A stretch of DNA of 64,000 bases from NCBI GenBank assembly GCA_032358255.1, contig JAULBX010016415.1, positions 1 to 64,000 of the forward strand, written 5' to 3'. Source of the stretch: Heterotrichella gracilis (lineage: Eukaryota; Sar; Xanthophyceae; Tribonematales; Xanthonemataceae). Below, piece by piece: positions 34,001-47,795 of this stretch. Position 1 is the first letter of the stretch; each line of letters starts with the position of its first letter. The notes below the pieces were generated by a model, which was not told the DNA's origin, did no database searches, and worked only from the letters and a program-made list of their open reading frames with translations. The position numbers and the translations under genes are program-made.

Positions 34001-37000
34001 ATGTTGTCCTGTTTGCCTGGAATGCCTGCCACACGCCCAACTGCCGAGGCTGAAGAGGTGTACTTCTTCCATACGGTGGCCGTTAAGAAAAACAAGCTTT
34101 TGAAAACCAAGGGCCAGGCACTCTGCAGCGGGGTGCAGCTGGAGGGTGGTGATGGCAAGCGCCTGTGGTGCTCCAAGGCGGACCTCGCAGCTTGCAGCGA
34201 GTTCTTCAGAAGCCTGTTTATGGGAAACTACCAGGTACTGGTTGTAGTTTCTGGCCCATGCCCATCTGGTGGGCTGCGAGGCACTGGGTATATATCGTGA
34301 TGCATGGCCGTAACTGACACTCGTTCTCTACGTAACTCTCAAGGTTTCACAACAACACAGCAATATTTTTTTGCGCATCGTGTAGATTTAGGGCAAACCG
34401 TTGCCTTGCCGTGCACCTCTGATTTGGTATTCCCTGAATGGCATTGGCCCGGGCATTGGGATGGCTTGAGCATGACACGCATACCTGGCCAGCATACTTG
34501 TACCAATGATCCAAGCCTTGTTTTAAGTGGGGAACGGTTTGTCCCATATATTGGCCAACTGTCACTCACACTCCTCAACCAACCCGTTGCAGAGCTCCAA
34601 GAGCAACGTGATCAAGGTGGCTGTCAATGGCACGCCTATCGCTCCCGAGGTCCTCCAAGCCTTCTGGAAAGCAGCCACTGAGCTACGGGTAAGCGCTGTC
34701 CACAGACAGCCTGCTTTTGACCTGTTGCATCAATGTGGGTTGGTATTCAACTAGGTGCCCTGGCCGTTGGATCCGCTGGTGGCTGCCACCGTTTTTTGCT
34801 ACAAAACAAAACAAAAGACAAATCATTTTTTGTTTATTAAGCTAAATACACTGTTACTGCCATGCACCCTGCATCACAAGCACACCCCACCCTATTCCAG
34901 CAGGAAATACATAGATGACAAAGCCTATTGTTTGTACGCCTGCAGTTCCAGCCAGAGCCTGGCAGCTGGCAGCTGTGCTGCAGCCTGCTTGCTGCTGCCC
35001 ACTGCCTCCTGTTCCCGGAACTGCAAGCAGCATGTGCAGCTGCACTGGAGGGGATGCTCACAGCGGAGACAGCGCTTGTGATCTTTGACATGTACGCCAC
35101 CTTCTGCAGTATTCTCCCACTGGTTGCCTGTCATGAAAGTAACCCGCTGTTGGTGGCCCAACCAGTGTTTTCCACTCACGCCCTTGCTTATTATTATGAT
35201 ACAGCAGAGTAATTGTAAATGGCCAATACCTTGATGTACCCACACACCCACTCTGGAGAATGTGCCCACCTGATGCATACACCTGCATCCCACACCGAGA
35301 CCCACCGCCATGGGGACCGGCAGATCCATACCTCACCAATGCCCCAAGGTATCCCGCAGGGCCATCTCCACCGACAGCACCTCCCTTAAAAACAAGGCCG
35401 CCTCCTACATCACCTTCAACTTCCAGAACATCTCGTGGCATGCCGGCAAATCCGGCATCCCCCTACCCCCCTACTCCCCCGAGCTGTTTGAGGAGCTGCT
35501 CCCCTTGCTGGAGAGTGACCAGCTGGATGTGGATGACGAGGCAAACTTGCTGACCATGGTCATGACGCTGTTCCAGGGATACAACATCGACAACCAGAAG
35601 GAAAAGGTGCGCCTGGCGCTATCCCATTGGGCTGCATGGAGGAGCGCTAATTTGATCTATAAACACTGTCAACCAATGGCGTGATGCACCTCACAACGCA
35701 GCACCCCCAACAAACCCCCCACTACCCACTGCACTAACTGTAAATGTTGTAGTCAAATTTTCTACAGAATGTTCTAGAATCGTCTTTCTAATATTGGAAC
35801 ATCCTATGTAATACATTGATACATACAATGGTATCCAACCAGAGACCACAGTGCTGCCTCGTGCGCCCCTACAAGGAGGAATGACAGCAATCCCTTTCCC
35901 ATGTGCAGGAGGCCCTCATGCGTGCGCTGGTGTGCGCTGTGCGCTTTGAGCACATGGACGTGGGATCGGTGGAGGGCCTGGCAAGGCTGCTGCCCCAACC
36001 CTACGGGGCCATGCTGACATCAGCCGCTGGTAAGGCTTCTGGGAAGGAAGGGGCCAGAATGCATGGTGGGATGTCCGTCAATGGGGTCTTGGGTTATGTG
36101 TTAAGATGGAGGGAGGAAAAGGCTCACATTGCAAGGGTGTTAGGTGTCCACTGCACCACGCAATGGCAGGCATGCTTGTTAGCGCTGTGTATAATACTTT
36201 GTGAGGGTTTGAACTGGCTGGAGGACATTGTGCATGTGGTCACCACCACATGCGTGTGCACGTCATCTCTACCTGTGCTATCACATGTTCTTGTGATCGT
36301 CAGTGTAGGGAAGCCACATGCGTGCATCTACCATCCTCAACTCAAGTGTGTTGGTCATTCTTAAAAGTCACTCCGAACCCGCGGCATCCATTGCACCCCG
36401 TCATGCTTGCCAAGCAAATCCCCAGCACCTTGGTGGAAGTAAACGCATGACCACGGCATCCCAAACCCTTTGCCTCATGCACTGTCCACACATCACACCG
36501 GCATTCGTCATAACACCATCCCATTCCTTGCCGCAGGGCGCAGCCGCCCCCCTCGTGCCACACGCATTGCGGACGCCGGTGGGGCTGCATCCTTCCTGTG
36601 GGCCATCCCAGTCGAGACGATGCGTGAGGCACAGGTTGGGCATGGGGGCGGGCGCCAAGGGGGGGGCTGGCAAGTGAGGTCATCGCGCTTCATGCTCACG
36701 GGGCTGGATGTGCATTGGTACGCTCCATTACCTGCATTGCAGGAATTTTGCCCTCGGTTGCTTTGGTTAGATGATTGCTTACATGCAATGCGGCAATATA
36801 GCCGGATGAGCGCAATTTCATTTCCAAGCCAATGAGAATCCATTTTAGTTCATCCACATACCTATAAAATCCATTTCAAATGCCACCTGCATTCCATTCT
36901 GCGCAGGAATGCTTCATTCCATACACACCATTGTCCTATCAGGTGCTGCAATCCTCTGCCATCCGTATGCAAGCTTGCACCCCTGCTCCCTCCCCAACCC

Positions 37001-38124
37001 TGCACTATGGTTCTCCAGCCCACCACTTACCACCAGATGGTTCCCTCCCCTCCAGGCAGCTGCTCCTATCCTTCACCCCTGGCGCGTGGTGCCCCCCCCT
37101 GCCCAACCCCCTCACCATGGAGCTCAGCGTGGACACCAGCGGGAGTGAGCCAGTGACCCTGTGCTGCACCCAGGTGGTCCTGTACAACCAGGGACACAAG
37201 CAGCCGCACAGGGTGATAGGTGGGTGCTGGGGGGTGGGAGAAGGTGGAGGATTGAGAGCCGCCGCTCAGGGGGGATGGCGGGTTGGGATTGGGAAATAGC
37301 GTCTGCTGCACCAGTGGTGTTGGTTCCCCTCAAATTGACTCATTTGACAACGCTCTTGACCTATAAAACATCTGCACATGCTAATTGTAGTGATGACGGT
37401 GCGCACAAATGGTAATGCAGGTGCCCCTGCTGTATGTTCAAAGTGTTGCCTGGGGTTGAGCCTGCTTCGCTATTAGCGTGTCCAGCGATGCTGCAAATGC
37501 CATTGGAAATACCTGCATGTCCACTGAAACGCATGTGCCCCCCCTTGCAGCACAAACGGGCACCCAGGAATTTGACCCGCAGACGAAATACAAGCAGCAT
37601 TTCGAGGGGGGCAGGCTGCTGTTGGACGCCGCTGAGCTGTTCCAGTACGACAAGGGCTGGATTACACCGGAGGAGAAAGTGATCAAGCTGTTTGTGTCGC
37701 GGCACTGCCAGTGCGGGCAGCACAGTGCAAGGGGGGCGGGGGAGGTGACAGAACAGGTAGGGGGTTACAACAGGGGCCCATAGCGTTTCCCTTTCTCACG
37801 CACTATTTTTTAGCATGCCCGCTCAGAGGCAGGGCTGCACATTCATGTGTTTGATTTTATGTGCTATACACTTTGCTTACTTTTACACTGCTTTTACACC
37901 CTGTTTTAGTAAATCATGTACTTACTCAGTTTAATTCTTGTTTCCAGGAGATGGCAGAGGTGGTGCAGGAGGTGGTGCGGTCTGGCAGCACCAGGAAGCG
38001 CAAGCCCATGCCAGCAGCAGCCTCGGCGCCAGCAGACCAGCGGTTACGGAGGAGCAGAAGGGTGGCGTCAATCCCATATATGGCCGAGTATAAAGCTAGC
38101 TTCCCGTACCATCACCTCCGCTAA
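34001..38124 (+). CDS. BTB-BACK domain protein with MATH-like C-terminal region
   Basis: Nine exons in phase: 34001-34234, 34593-34688, 34946-35091, 35360-35606, 35909-36029, 36537-36717, 37056-37219, 37551-37756 and 37948-38124 (TAA); 523 residues. Residues about 20-155 read as a BTB/POZ fold (LWCSKADLAACSEFFRSLF). Residues about 160-300 read as a BACK domain (TAETALVIF, AASYITFNFQNISW, LLPLLESDQLDVDDE). The next part (SSRFMLTGLDVHWQLLLSF) is like a MATH/TRAF beta-sandwich, followed by a tail with a basic cluster (TRKRKP, LRRSRR) that may be a nuclear localisation signal. BTB-BACK proteins usually bring substrates to CUL3 ubiquitin ligases. Domain calls rest on pattern, not on a search. A truncated copy of the 3' end lies at 57.7 kb. 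Confidence 0.78.
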
Positions 38125-39535
38125 ATGCTTCGGAAGCTAGGAACCAGGAGCTAAACACCTCTGTATTACATTTGCCCATGGGCACATTTTGTGGGACTGG
38201 ACAATTCTGCCTCTCCGCCAGATTGTGCAGTGGCGCAACGCAGGGGAGGTGCAGCCAGCAGTATCTTGAGGGATGCAGTCAATAGGTAGAGGCAGCCCCA
38301 CGACTGTGTCAGGCAATAGGTATTCAGACGAAAATCTCATTCGTCAAATATAGCTCCCTTACCCATGCAAATTTTCCAGTACTGTGCATAGGCTAGAACA
38401 GTCCATTGGACATCCATCCATGAGTGCGGGGAGACCTGCAGCCGCCCACAGCTAATGGCCCATGGCTAGTGGCCCAGGGGCCACATGGCTAGACTAGGTG
38501 GCACTAAGCGGCACTGCCATGCCAAGGACCGTGGCAGGGATATTTCTATAGATTTCTGGAAAAACTTTCTCCGGGCATTCGATGCAATTAAATCAGAGAT
38601 CATCATGAAGGGATGGGGTTTAGATTGCAATTAGAGTCCTTCCCTGCAGACATTCCTCAAACTGAAATTGCAATATTCGTTGTTAGTATTACAGTAATCA
38701 GATGTTATTATTTACTGGTATATAGTCTCCTCCACGATGTCGTACTACGTACAGTATATGTATGGGTTATAACGCATGCCATGTGGATGTTGTAATCAAG
38801 GCCAGGCTGACAACGTGACACATGTCACACTCAGTGACAGTCTGTTTCCTCGGCCCAAGATTTAATCCCTTGAATCGGATTCAATTGAGTACTTCCTGGA
38901 CCAGTGACTTCAAAATGGTCACCATGCCAGCCTGGCAAGTGCCACCAGCGATTGCGCGCGTGCAGCAGTGACTGTCTGTCAGTGAGTCGGCATTCAAACA
39001 ACTTTAAGAAGTTCTGGCATAGTATGTATTACTTGGCATATTATGTGGGCCATATTATGTGGGCCTACGCCAGGCGCACGCAGGTGCGCAGGCAAGCAGG
39101 CGCACGCACGGCCCTTGCAATTTAATTCAATTCATTTGATGCGATATGGCATGAAATCGACAGTATCATTGATTCAACTTGACACATTTAAAATCAATTT
39201 ATAATATATGCATCATTGATGCACCCGCGGTGCCACTCTCAAACTCTCTCCGGGTGATAAATCCTTTGAATGGCATTAACTTACAAAAACTTGCCATATC
39301 TAATATTAAGACGTTGTCAATTGAAGTTGGAAGTTCTAAATTGAACCATTTGCAAATATTGCAACGTATGTCAGTTTGAAATGGCCTTGCCCATTACCTA
39401 GAGCTCTACTAATAGCTGCTACCCGCTGGGCCATGTTCCAATCATTGTGGCTCACGAAATACTTCAGTAGATGAATCACCACTTGCCAAGATTTGTTAAC
39501 GAATTCTAACCATTCCCCATGTTCATACTTGCCAG
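38125..39535. other. Spacer, convergent BTB and glycoprotein copy 1
   Basis: Both flanking genes end here. Parts of it resemble 58.2-60.1 kb (for example the GGGATGCAGTCAATAGGTAG / GAGAATGCAGTCAACAGGTA pair at 38270 and 58487), showing that the spacer was duplicated together with the BTB 3' end. No gene recognised. Confidence 0.5.
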
Positions 39536-42500
39536 TCAGTTGACAGGCACCCTTGCTACAACCCCCGACACAATGGTCCCATTGCTGCTCACATTGAACA
39601 CCCCCAGGCCCCCCACATTGCTGTACAGCCAGCAGTTGGGTCCCCACAGGGTCCACGCGCCACACAGTGGCTGCTGCACGCATGCGCAATAGCAGGCAGT
39701 GGGGGAGGTGGTGGCTGCAAGGGGGGTGAAGGTTGCCAGGCCAGGGGAGGTGAAGGGCTGCTGCCAGATGGCGTCTACCAAGGTGGTGATGTTGGTGGGG
39801 CAGCCTGCGGGGAGGGCAGGGGAGGTGTCATCAGAGAACGAGAAATAGTATTTTGCCTTAGCCTATAAGAAACAAAGACAAACAAAATCAATGTGCGCAG
39901 AGTCCCCATCGATTACCGTATCTGGTGGGGTGATCAGCATGGGTACAAAGCGAGGGCATGTGCAATGTTGGGGCTTATGGTTTGTTAGTTGGGAAGGGAA
40001 AACGAGAGGAGATGACTGGGGATGAAGCGCACCTGGCGATGGTGGTGGGGGGCCGGGTGGTGGGGGGCGCGGTGGTGGTGATGGCCGAGGCTTGGGGGAT
40101 GGGCGCGGGGGCGGGGGCGATGGGCGTGGGGGCGGGGGGTTGGGTGGTGGGCGTGGCGGTGGTGGTGATGGGCGTGGGGGTGGTGGGCTGGGGGATGGTG
40201 GTGGTGGTGGTTTTGGTGGGCGAGGGGGGGGCGATGGCCGAGGGGGTGGCCTTGGTCGAGGGGGTGGACGTGGAGATGGTGGGGGTGTTGGTGGGGGTGG
40301 CATGGGCAACAGGATGGTAATCTTGCCCAGCATTGTGCCCCAATTTGCTGAAATGCCAGCTGTTGCCGCCATCTCCGCGCTCACATAAAAGGCCCCGTTT
40401 TCATCGAGTGTGGCTGACGAGTAGTCCCCCTGGCGCACTGGATCGCTGTCAGACTGCACCATGTGACAATGATGTAAGGGGATGAATCCCTTGTTATGGA
40501 TGATGCTAGTGGGCATGTGAGTGATGATGGTAGAGCATTCCCAGTAAAGTGATTTATTGTGGGCATGTGACTGACAAGATGTGAGTGATGATGGTAGAGC
40601 ACTCCAAATCAAGTGATGATGGCACTGAGATCATGAGCGTATAGTAATAATAATAACAATACACTAATCGCATAAAACAAATACGCTATATTACATACCG
40701 TATAATATAAATATATACATTACATTACAAAAATACTATGTATAAAACATCTGTACCCACCGCCGTCAGGCCTTCACTGGCTCCTGGCCAGTACAGGCTG
40801 TTTGCTGGTGGTTTGGTGGTGGTGAGGGTGGTGGCCACTGGGGTCATCATGATGTTTGGTCCAACCATGCTGCCAACGATCACTCCGTTGCCTGCTGTGT
40901 CTGCCATTATCCGAGCTGACAGGACGCTGGCGGAGGTGGAGATGCCATGGGGTTTGCCTGGGCTCCACAGGCTGTGAAGGGGGGGGGAAATGGGGGTTGG
41001 GGTGGGAGGGATTGATGAGATTCAGTGTTGTCCTGTGCATATACACCGGCCCACAGCATGGTGCATGCGAGTTCGATCCAAGGTAGGGGTGTAAACTGAG
41101 CCATTGCACTGTACATCAAGATACAGCAAATGGCAAATTTGAAATGGCACCATCACGGAACCAGAGAGTGTGCACCTTGGGATTGCATGAGGGATATGAT
41201 CAATGCCAATGAGCAATAGGACGTTTATCAGACGAACGGCTTCCTAAATGTATGGTGTTTGGTAGGGTAGAGGGGGCAAAGGGGGTAGGTAAGCCTAGGG
41301 CCACGTGGGCTGACCTACTCCAGCAGGACCTCAAGTCGCGTGGGATCAATAGATGGTTCAAACAGTGCCAGGAAAGAGCTGCGTGGCGCCGCATGTGCAA
41401 GACTGACTGTTAATCTGGCTATTTTGCTGGAATGCATGTAACTAACTAACTAACTAACAATGAGCAATTCGGGACTACTCTGATTTATCAAACCACCGAG
41501 AAGGGGTGGGGATTTCTGAAGGGTTTTTACTGCACCCACGCACCCTTCCTGCACCACCGTGAGGCCGACCTCCCCTGCCTGTGACACCGAGGGCGTAGTG
41601 ATGTAGTAGTGCGCCCCTTGCACCCTGCTAGCAACCTGGTCCAGGGTAACTGCAACAGCCACATGAGAACATGAGAACAAGGCAGTTGCAAGCACCATGA
41701 AAAACCCTTGTAGGTGGTTGCCAGCACCGGGAGGTTATGCAGTGAATTTTCACACACAAGTTCACAATTTCAACTGACTGCGAGGTTTCCGTATCTGACA
41801 TGCAATGTTTAAAACAAAGGTGAATGATGCCAGCCATTGTGAGGTGGAAATCACAAAGGATTCCGTGCAAATTAGTGTATTTCCAGAGCTATTAAACCAG
41901 CAAGTGTGATGATTAACCCTCTCACTCCCACAAGCACAGTTTGTATTCGGTGGCCTGCGGCTTCTGAACCGCGCGGAACCGATTTGCGATTTCTGCGGGT
42001 CGCTAGGGTCTCGTCTGGGAGTGAGAGGGTTACTACCACCAGGTGCAGCATTCATGACACTCAGCACAGGCATGTAGGATGGGGGCAACACAGGCACCGT
42101 GTGCACCCTGTGGTCCCCAGCACTGTAACTGTATCACTGGAAATCCTTGGGATTATTCCCGTCCAATCCCAGTTTAGAATTTTGAAGATTAGGATTCTTC
42201 CCGTCCAATCCCAGGTTAGAATTTAGAAGATTCTTCCTGTGCAATCCCAGCGCAAATCACCTGCCCACAGCGCATCCCCGGACCACACAAGCGGGCCTCC
42301 AAACCCCTCGGAGTTGTCAGAAGCCACCTTGGCGGGGCATGTCTTGGGACTCTTGAGCGGGTTGGGGTTGGGGCAGCCTTGGTACACGTAATCGAATGTG
42401 ATGTAATTGTAGTTGTCGACCAGCTGCTGGGATTGCAGCAGCAGTGGCGGGTCCCCGCCCTCAAAGGCTGAGGTGTTGACGGCAGCCCAAATGACCAAGA

Positions 42501-45500
42501 AACCCTGCAAGAGGAAATAATCCACTTATAAATAATGTTATATAATTTTTGTTGTCAAAATTAGTGATTATTTAATCATCATGATATAAAGTGAATGCTA
42601 TGGGAGGTGTTGCCGGCAGCCCAAATAACCAAAGAACCCCTGCACAAGGAATAATAATATTATGTATTTCTTAAAATACAAGAACAAAATGCAATTTATA
42701 CGGTAACTTGCAAGTGAATGCTATGGGAGGAGCAATTACCTGACGTTAATGAGCAAGCAAATGTATGCTTAGAAGCTGAGCAACCCAGAAAATAGACTGT
42801 GATAACATCAACCCTACCCACATGTGCATACCCTGTCCCGACCCCATGTGCCCCACCTGAGACCGGGTCATGATGACCTGTGCCCCTCCCCCGTACGCGG
42901 TGTCCATATAATCCGCCCCTGCAGCCACCACTGCAGGTTGGCAGTGGTAGAAGTAGCTGGTTTTGCTGCCCAGGTACCATCTGGTCAGGCAAGAAACGCA
43001 GGTGATTAGTTGGTTCCCTTGTATTTTTTGTTCGGGCTGCAATACATGCGATGCAAGAGACTGGTACAAGCAATGCAAGTACAGGGCTGATTGGCGCATA
43101 GGGACTGACTGCTACTCTGGCTGTACTGCTGGAACGCATTGAAGGGAGGGGTACGAGGGTGAAAAGGGAATGATGCCCACTGGAAGTCTCGGGCTTTCAA
43201 GTTCTGGAAAAGGTGTTCACTCTTGTCACAGCTGCAGCACCAATTTGCATGCCGGCAGCATTTGGAAATTCGAATATGTATTTGAATTTGAACTTGTATT
43301 CGCAGCAGCATGAGCACCTTAGCAGCGGCATGAGTGAACGGCAAACCCAAAACGAGAAATCACATATGGATTGATTTTATCTTATTGTCGGATAAGATGT
43401 GTATCCATGTATCCCCAGTGCATCCAGAGGTGGGCGAGCAACATTGGCCTTTCCTGCCCAAAACAAGCTTAAAGCCAGGAGGACTTTAATATATCACCCT
43501 TGATGTATTATAATCCTCCTGTTCAAGCGGCTATGAATGACATTCATGATCACCAATTTATCAAAGTCAGCCACATTTCATGACCCACATCCACACCCGC
43601 CGCTGCGTCAAAACCCTACATGTAGGTCACAGGAAGATTCCCCTGGATGAGGTCCGATTTCCTGAATCCCCACATCGCGCTCCCCACAAACCCCGCGGAG
43701 TTGGAGAAGTTGCTGAACTGGTTGGTGGTGACCCTGCAGAAATGGGAACCCCTTAGGGTGCTGCCGCAGGCTGGAAACCCTAGGGCACAACCATGGCACT
43801 ACACAATAATTCTTTAAGTACCATAAATTAATACAGTGACCAGCTTGATTGGAAGATTGAGTGAGATTTTTGAATATTGTTATATGTTTTTGCTTGTAGT
43901 TCAATACTTGTTTTATAATGCATCGTGTTCCATGCCATTCTACATGACCCTCTCCTTTAGAGCCTGCTGCGCATGCCAAAACTGTCCACGAAAACTTGGA
44001 ATCCAAGCATGTGCCCATGGTCATTGACAGGGGTATACTAATTTCACTGACTTTGTATAGTTAGTACAGATAGTATACCCCTGGCATTGATGTGAGAGCC
44101 AAGCACGTGCTCAGTCGAGAATCCCATGTTAGGGTTTCAGGGTAGCGCCCGGGAGCACGCGACGCACCACACTGCATGCTTGTCGACACCCAAGCCAGGG
44201 AAATCCGCAAAGCACCCGGTGGGCACATCACACTGGAAGTAGCTTTGATCCTTCATCTCCGCAGGAACGTCATAGACGTTGTACTTGCCAAAGGGGCTTG
44301 ACGACTGGCTCACAGCCAGTGCGATCCGGGAGTATGTACTGTTGGTCTTGAATGAGTAGTGGATGTGCACCACGAACCAGCGCTCAGAGGCGTTGTCGTA
44401 CCAGCCTGCGGGGTGTGCCGGGATTTGAGCATTTGCACGTGAAGGGATGCCATAGGTGGCACTGCACCTGGCACATGAATCACGATGCAATCAGATGTGC
44501 TGCAAACCCACGGGGTGCGACTGGTGCGACATGCTGTGCTGCACATACCACATGGTGTGACATGAAGCACTGCACGTCCTGCATGCATGTGATGCAGACT
44601 GAGTGCCCTGGCAGGCAGGGCAAATGGTACACTGCACACATGCGCCAGATCACGTCTGATCAAGTTAGGATGCAGTTCCACACTGCCATTAGGCACTGGA
44701 ATCCCATGCATGCATGTGTTATTGACACAAAGTAGTGATCGCACATCTGGGATCGCTCAAATCCCCGTCCAATCCAAACAGCTTGTATGCTGACACGGCG
44801 GGCCCAACCGCCGTGAGGTTGGAGGTGTAATACACCCTGATCACCTGGAACAGGGAGGAGAACGTCATTTTGAGCGGGGTGTATTTTCATTATGGCATTT
44901 AATGGTTCTGATAATGATGATAATATATGCATTATTCCACACATGCGTGTGCATCCTCACACAATTGTGCACATATGCACCCACACACACATATACACAC
45001 ACATACATGGACCCCCCACCCATGCATGCGTGCACACACACGCATACACAATTCCAAACCCTAAAACTTAAAAACCGCATACACCTACACTGTTGATGGC
45101 CTGCAGCAGGTATCCCCCTCCGCTGCACAGCGCATTGTCTGGCGGTTCCAATCGGTATCCCAGCTGCACCGCGTTGTCATCGGTGTTCAATCCCTGGGAC
45201 CAGCTGGCGATGAATCCCGGGGATGAGGTCGGGGATGAGGTGGCGGTGGAAGTGGAGCCACTGGTCTGTGGGGGTGGGGGTGACGTCAAATGAGAGCGTA
45301 GGATTTGTCAAGGGGACTAGACAACAATTGTTATTTAAATTGAAAAATAAGGGCATGCACATGCAACAAAACGTGCATGCACAGTGACTTGCACTTGTAA
45401 AAAATGGTTTTTTCCAGAAAGGAATGTGCATATACCCCATGCAGAAATGTGCATGCAATTTGCCACCACCCCATTTCCGCCATCGCAACGGGAAAAAGTG

Positions 45501-46380
45501 CATGTTTGTGCCTCAAAGACATACACAAGCCTTGGTTGAGCCGTCTGGACCAACCCAACACACTCACGCACCCACGCCTCACCCCCCACCTTGGTTGTGT
45601 GCTTTGTGGTCCCCGAGGTGGTGAGGTTGCTGTGGTAGGCCTTGACCGGCACAGCGCCGTCAAACTCTGGCTTCGCGTGCAGGGGGTACACCTTGTCCGG
45701 GTCAAAGTCCAGGCTCCTTGCGGATGCCATGAGGTTGCCCAGGCTGGTGCGGGTGGTGGTCACCTGCAGTGGGGGACACAACACACTCAAGGTGTGCATT
45801 GCATTAATGCTTATTTTTTTAAATAATGTATTATTATTGTTTATTCTTTGTTCATTACTTAGTAAGCGGGGTGAATTTTTCAAGCACCCCCAACAGTCTT
45901 GTGAGCCCGGGTTGGCTCCCTGAATATGACTGTCAAATAATCTTGTATTACTTATATTTCCGCCCTGCACCGCTCCGCCCAGGACGTTGTTAAGCTTGGC
46001 AGGCATGTCAGCGTTACTCTGTCATCGTATGCCATTCCCAGGCGCGGGAAGCAGGGTGTCAGGTCAACTCCATGCAAGGTGACGCTTAGGGCCAAGGCAG
46101 GTGAACAATAGGTTCACTGTTCGTGCTCATAATTACAGTTACAACCATGATAGTCCTCTGCCCAACTATGTTGTTGCAGGCAGGCTGGCAAACAGGCTAG
46201 GCAGGTGGGCCCTGCCTACACAGCCTCCCTCTGTCAGCGGTGCATGACACTGCTTACCTGGCTGGGTGTCAAGAACACTTGCATGGGAGGCAGGGGTGCG
46301 CTTGGGGTGGCGGCCCCTGAGGGGTGCACCGCTGCCTGGGCAAGCAGCGCCAGTAGGAGGAAGCAGGGGGGGAGCGCCAT
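39536..46380 (-). CDS. Secreted proline-rich wall-type glycoprotein, copy 1
   Basis: Twelve exons in phase: 46380-46258, 45763-45590, 45265-45089, 44844-44745, 44405-44159, 43733-43620, 42980-42857, 42504-42261, 41649-41536, 40957-40761, 40453-40033 and 39804-39536 (TGA); 767 residues. Signal peptide MALPPCFLLLALLAQAAV. Then an ectodomain of about 500 residues with WSQGLNT, EPPDNALCSGGGYLLQAINS, RCWYDNASERWFVV, IALAVSQSSSPFGKYNVYDV, GLGVDKHAVW and GDYSSATLDENGAFYVSAE...NWGTMLG. This pattern occurs in secreted proteins of bacteria and algae, probably a beta-propeller-like fold. A Pro-rich linker (PPSPSPPPP type, about 90 residues) follows, expected to be hydroxylated and glycosylated. The C-terminal Cys domain (YCACVQQPLCGAWTLWGPNC) is apple/WSC-like. 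Likely extracellular matrix. The exon 9/10 junction is the least certain. Confidence 0.82.
42160..42245 (-). repeat. Short intron repeat beside exon 8 end
   Basis: TTCCCGTCCAATCCCAG.TTAGAATTT units are repeated two to three times next to the exon 8 donor in copy 1. The same place in copy 2 (50690-50805) has related units joined to TTTAGGGTTTAGG. Confidence 0.7.
42470..42657 (-). repeat. 136-bp copy of exon 8 start of glycoprotein copy 1
   Basis: The acceptor edge of exon 8 (42470-42520, AGGTGTTGACGGCAGCCCAA) recurs at 42606-42657 with few changes. The phrase AAGTGAATGCTATGGGAGG is also duplicated nearby (42590 and 42712). All extra material is in intron 7. Confidence 0.85.
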
Positions 46381-47568
46381 ACTGCGGGGCCCTGTAGGGT
46401 GGGTGAAAGTTGGGGGGAGGGGAGAGCAACTGCCTGCCCTAACTAGGTAACTGAGGCAGGCAATTGTCTCTTAAGGGAGGTGCATGCTGAGGAATATAAG
46501 TGCAGCAGCTGGGTGCTTCGCCATTGTCCTGTTGTCACTTGTCTCAAGGTGCTGCGTGTGTGCCACGGTGTGTCAAACCAACAGGAAGCAGGTACAGAAC
46601 CCATACTATGCGCCAAAGCGTGGCCTGCGATGGGCTTGCGAACCAACAAGATATGCGCGCGCGGCAGAGGAAGTTTCCCAAGTGCCAGGGTGGCACATGG
46701 CAGCTAGCTTGGCAGCTATTTTGGCACCTGTTTTTACCCGAAAGCTAACGACAGGTAACAGTGCAGTGTGATTTGTAGACTATAGCCAATGTGTGTCGGC
46801 TTTCGTGGCTGACAGCAGCAGCAGTGCTTCGCATGCATGCATTCGCAATGCATGCATGCACTCGACCACAGAGCACAACACTGCCCCAACCGCCCACTGC
46901 CACAATCGCCTCACCTGCCAGCTGTAACGAGCTGCCTGAGCGCTTGCAGGACGGGGTTACGCCCTCATAGCCTGAGACCTGTACGCCACGTCATTCCCGC
47001 CCAGTACTGACCTAGCGAGCCCCACAGCTAGGGCTAGCTCCACAATACGACCACAGTCCCCGAACCCAAGACGTTGAACAGGATAGGACGCTTATCGGAT
47101 AAGAGTAGCTGGACGATGAGAGTTGTGGTGGTGGGTAGGATGGTATGGTGCGGTACTACAACCGCCCAGGAAATAAAACGACTTCTTTTTGGGGGAAAAG
47201 AGAAGGGAAAAAAAGCTGCATATTACAGGATAAGATGGAGACTTCCCTGGCTTCAGCAGTGACCGATGAGACCCCACCGGTGGGCGTCAAGCACAGTCTG
47301 GGTCAAGTCTGAACAGATATAGCATTTCCTTGGTATGTTGGTAGCATGCATGCACATCGAGGGTCCTCCACACAACGCAATACGCCAATGCAAATGGGGT
47401 AATTCGTTTGCCGGCAGAAGAGGTTGTGATGGAAACATGCTCTGTATCACGAAGGTACTAGCAGGCATAAAACTGTGCACCAATTACAACGGCAGGCCTT
47501 TGGGCGGGACTGGTCATGCACAGCGCTGTGTAAACCCTTATTAAGGTTTGATATAACCCTACACCTAC
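46381..47568. other. 5' flank of glycoprotein copy 1, partly conserved with copy 2
   Basis: A block at about 46530-46790 resembles 56040-56290 upstream of copy 2 (shared GCTGCGTGTGTGCCACG-type, GCGAACCAACAAG, GTGCCAGGGTGGCA and ACGACAGGTAACA phrases). Frames are not conserved, so it is more likely leader or promoter than protein. 46830-46865 has GCATGCATGCA palindromes. Confidence 0.55.
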
Positions 47569-47764
47569 CCAGCTGGTCACCAATGATCACGCACAGCGCT
47601 GTGTTGACCCCACGCGCACAGCTGCTGTTAAATGCACAACTGGTGTTCAGCAATAAGGCAGGCAGGCTCTGGGGGTTCAAGCTGCTTACAGGGTCTTGAC
47701 CCCACACCCAACTACCGTAACTCGCCAAAAATAAATAAATATAAATAGTAAAAAGTTCCATCAA
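47569..47764 (-). CDS. Possible first exon of a small secreted Cys-rich protein
   Basis: A 65-codon exon ending in a good donor (GTAGGT, phase 1). It starts with a signal-peptide-like run (ELFTIYIYLFLASYGSWVWG) followed by CAFNSSCARG and ALCVIIGDQ. Further exons could not be placed in the 0.3 kb before the next recognised feature, and no family was recognised. It may be a relic of a neighbouring duplicated gene. Confidence 0.3.
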
Positions 47765-47795
47765 GGCCTCATGTCCCCAAACACACGCTCACCAG